Notes under the pieces: generated by a model
The model's database searches: none
The model's input: only the letters and a program-made list of their open reading frames with translations
What the model was told of the DNA's origin: nothing
Translations under genes and position numbers: made by a program
Origin: Bacillota bacterium
GTDB taxonomy: Bacteria; Bacillota; Clostridia; Lachnospirales; Lachnospiraceae
Direction of reading: 5' to 3'
Length of the DNA stretch: 32,721 nucleotides
Assembly (NCBI GenBank): GCA_023437365.1
Contig: JAEZGK010000037.1
Location: 1-32,721, forward strand
Shown: positions 32,629 to 32,721 of the stretch, in pieces
Position numbering within the stretch: position 1 is the first letter of the stretch
Layout: each line of letters starts with the position of its first letter

Positions 32629-32710
32629 AGCGAACAAGTTCGCTTTGGGATGCGCACCTCAGCGAATAAACGCTTATTGCATAAGCGTTCGGAAGTTATT
32701 GCTTCGCAAT
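32629..32710. repeat. Run of short hairpins at the window end
   Basis: AGCGAAC-AA-GTTCGCT (32629-32644), AACGCTTAT with ATAAGCGTT (32669-32677, 32681-32689), and ATTGC-TTC-GCAAT (32698-32710) follow each other, the region being more GC-rich than ordinary spacer here. The first has the same 7-AA-7 layout as the palindrome at 3519-3534 in the lepA leader. The element is cut by the window end, so its extent is unknown. Confidence 0.7.
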
Positions 32711-32721
32711 CCGCTCGGGCG

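Overview
The window reads as a chromosomal segment of a spore-forming, low-to-mid GC clostridium, most likely a member of the Lachnospiraceae (Clostridium cluster XIVa). The grounds are the Firmicutes gene order (rpsT, gpr, spoIIP, lepA, hemW, hrcA, grpE, dnaK, dnaJ, prmA, rsmE), two sporulation/germination genes, a CIRCE element ahead of hrcA, the short-form HisG with its HisZ partner, and strong GGAGG ribosome binding sites. The assignment is inferred from gene content and order; no database search was possible.

Layout. 1-481: rpsT on the minus strand with its terminator and a consensus promoter. 730-3422: gpr and spoIIP, separated by a 15-bp tandem repeat. 3423-6825: lepA (own promoter, long hairpin-rich leader) and hemW. 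6826-12595: the heat-shock block hrcA-grpE-dnaK-dnaJ with CIRCE at the hrcA promoter, a separate promoter for dnaJ, and large repeat-filled spacers before dnaK and before dnaJ. 12689-13648: prmA. 13741-15208: a two-gene, AT-rich accessory insert (membrane-anchored alpha/beta hydrolase; DUF3784-like membrane protein) splitting the usual prmA-rsmE pair. 15466-21205: an RNA-modification and stress run (rsmE, relQ-type alarmone synthetase, rsmF-like, rsuA-like, HAD phosphatase, rluC/D-like), whose promoter overlaps a LexA/DinR-like palindrome. 21405-22684: recU and a coupled HEAT-like gene. 23030-29391: histidine genes hisZ-hisG-hisD-hisB-hisA-hisIE; hisC, hisH and hisF are not in the window. 29468-32110: alaS. 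32367-32540: rpsU, with promoters and a terminator.

The most unusual content is between the genes. Ahead of dnaK and ahead of hisG there are regular arrays of small hairpins in which a Shine-Dalgarno sequence (GGAGG) is paired with its own complement (CCTCC, the 16S anti-SD core). The spacing is 49-50 bp (5 SDs, 4 paired) before dnaK and 25-26 bp (8 SDs, 7 paired) before hisG. In both arrays the last GGAGG loses its downstream partner and is the real ribosome binding site. Each CCTCC could pair with the GGAGG before it or the one after it, so the arrays could act as register-shifting translational switches, ribosome standby arrays, or be slippage products of the RBS; the sequence alone cannot decide. 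Other tandem arrays lie before dnaJ (49 bp x 4), spoIIP (15 bp x 15) and hisZ (28 bp units). A second notable point is the hisIE product, whose N-terminal 210 residues look like a decayed HisF barrel (Asp11 to Asn, phosphate-binding glycines lost) fused to HisI and HisE domains.
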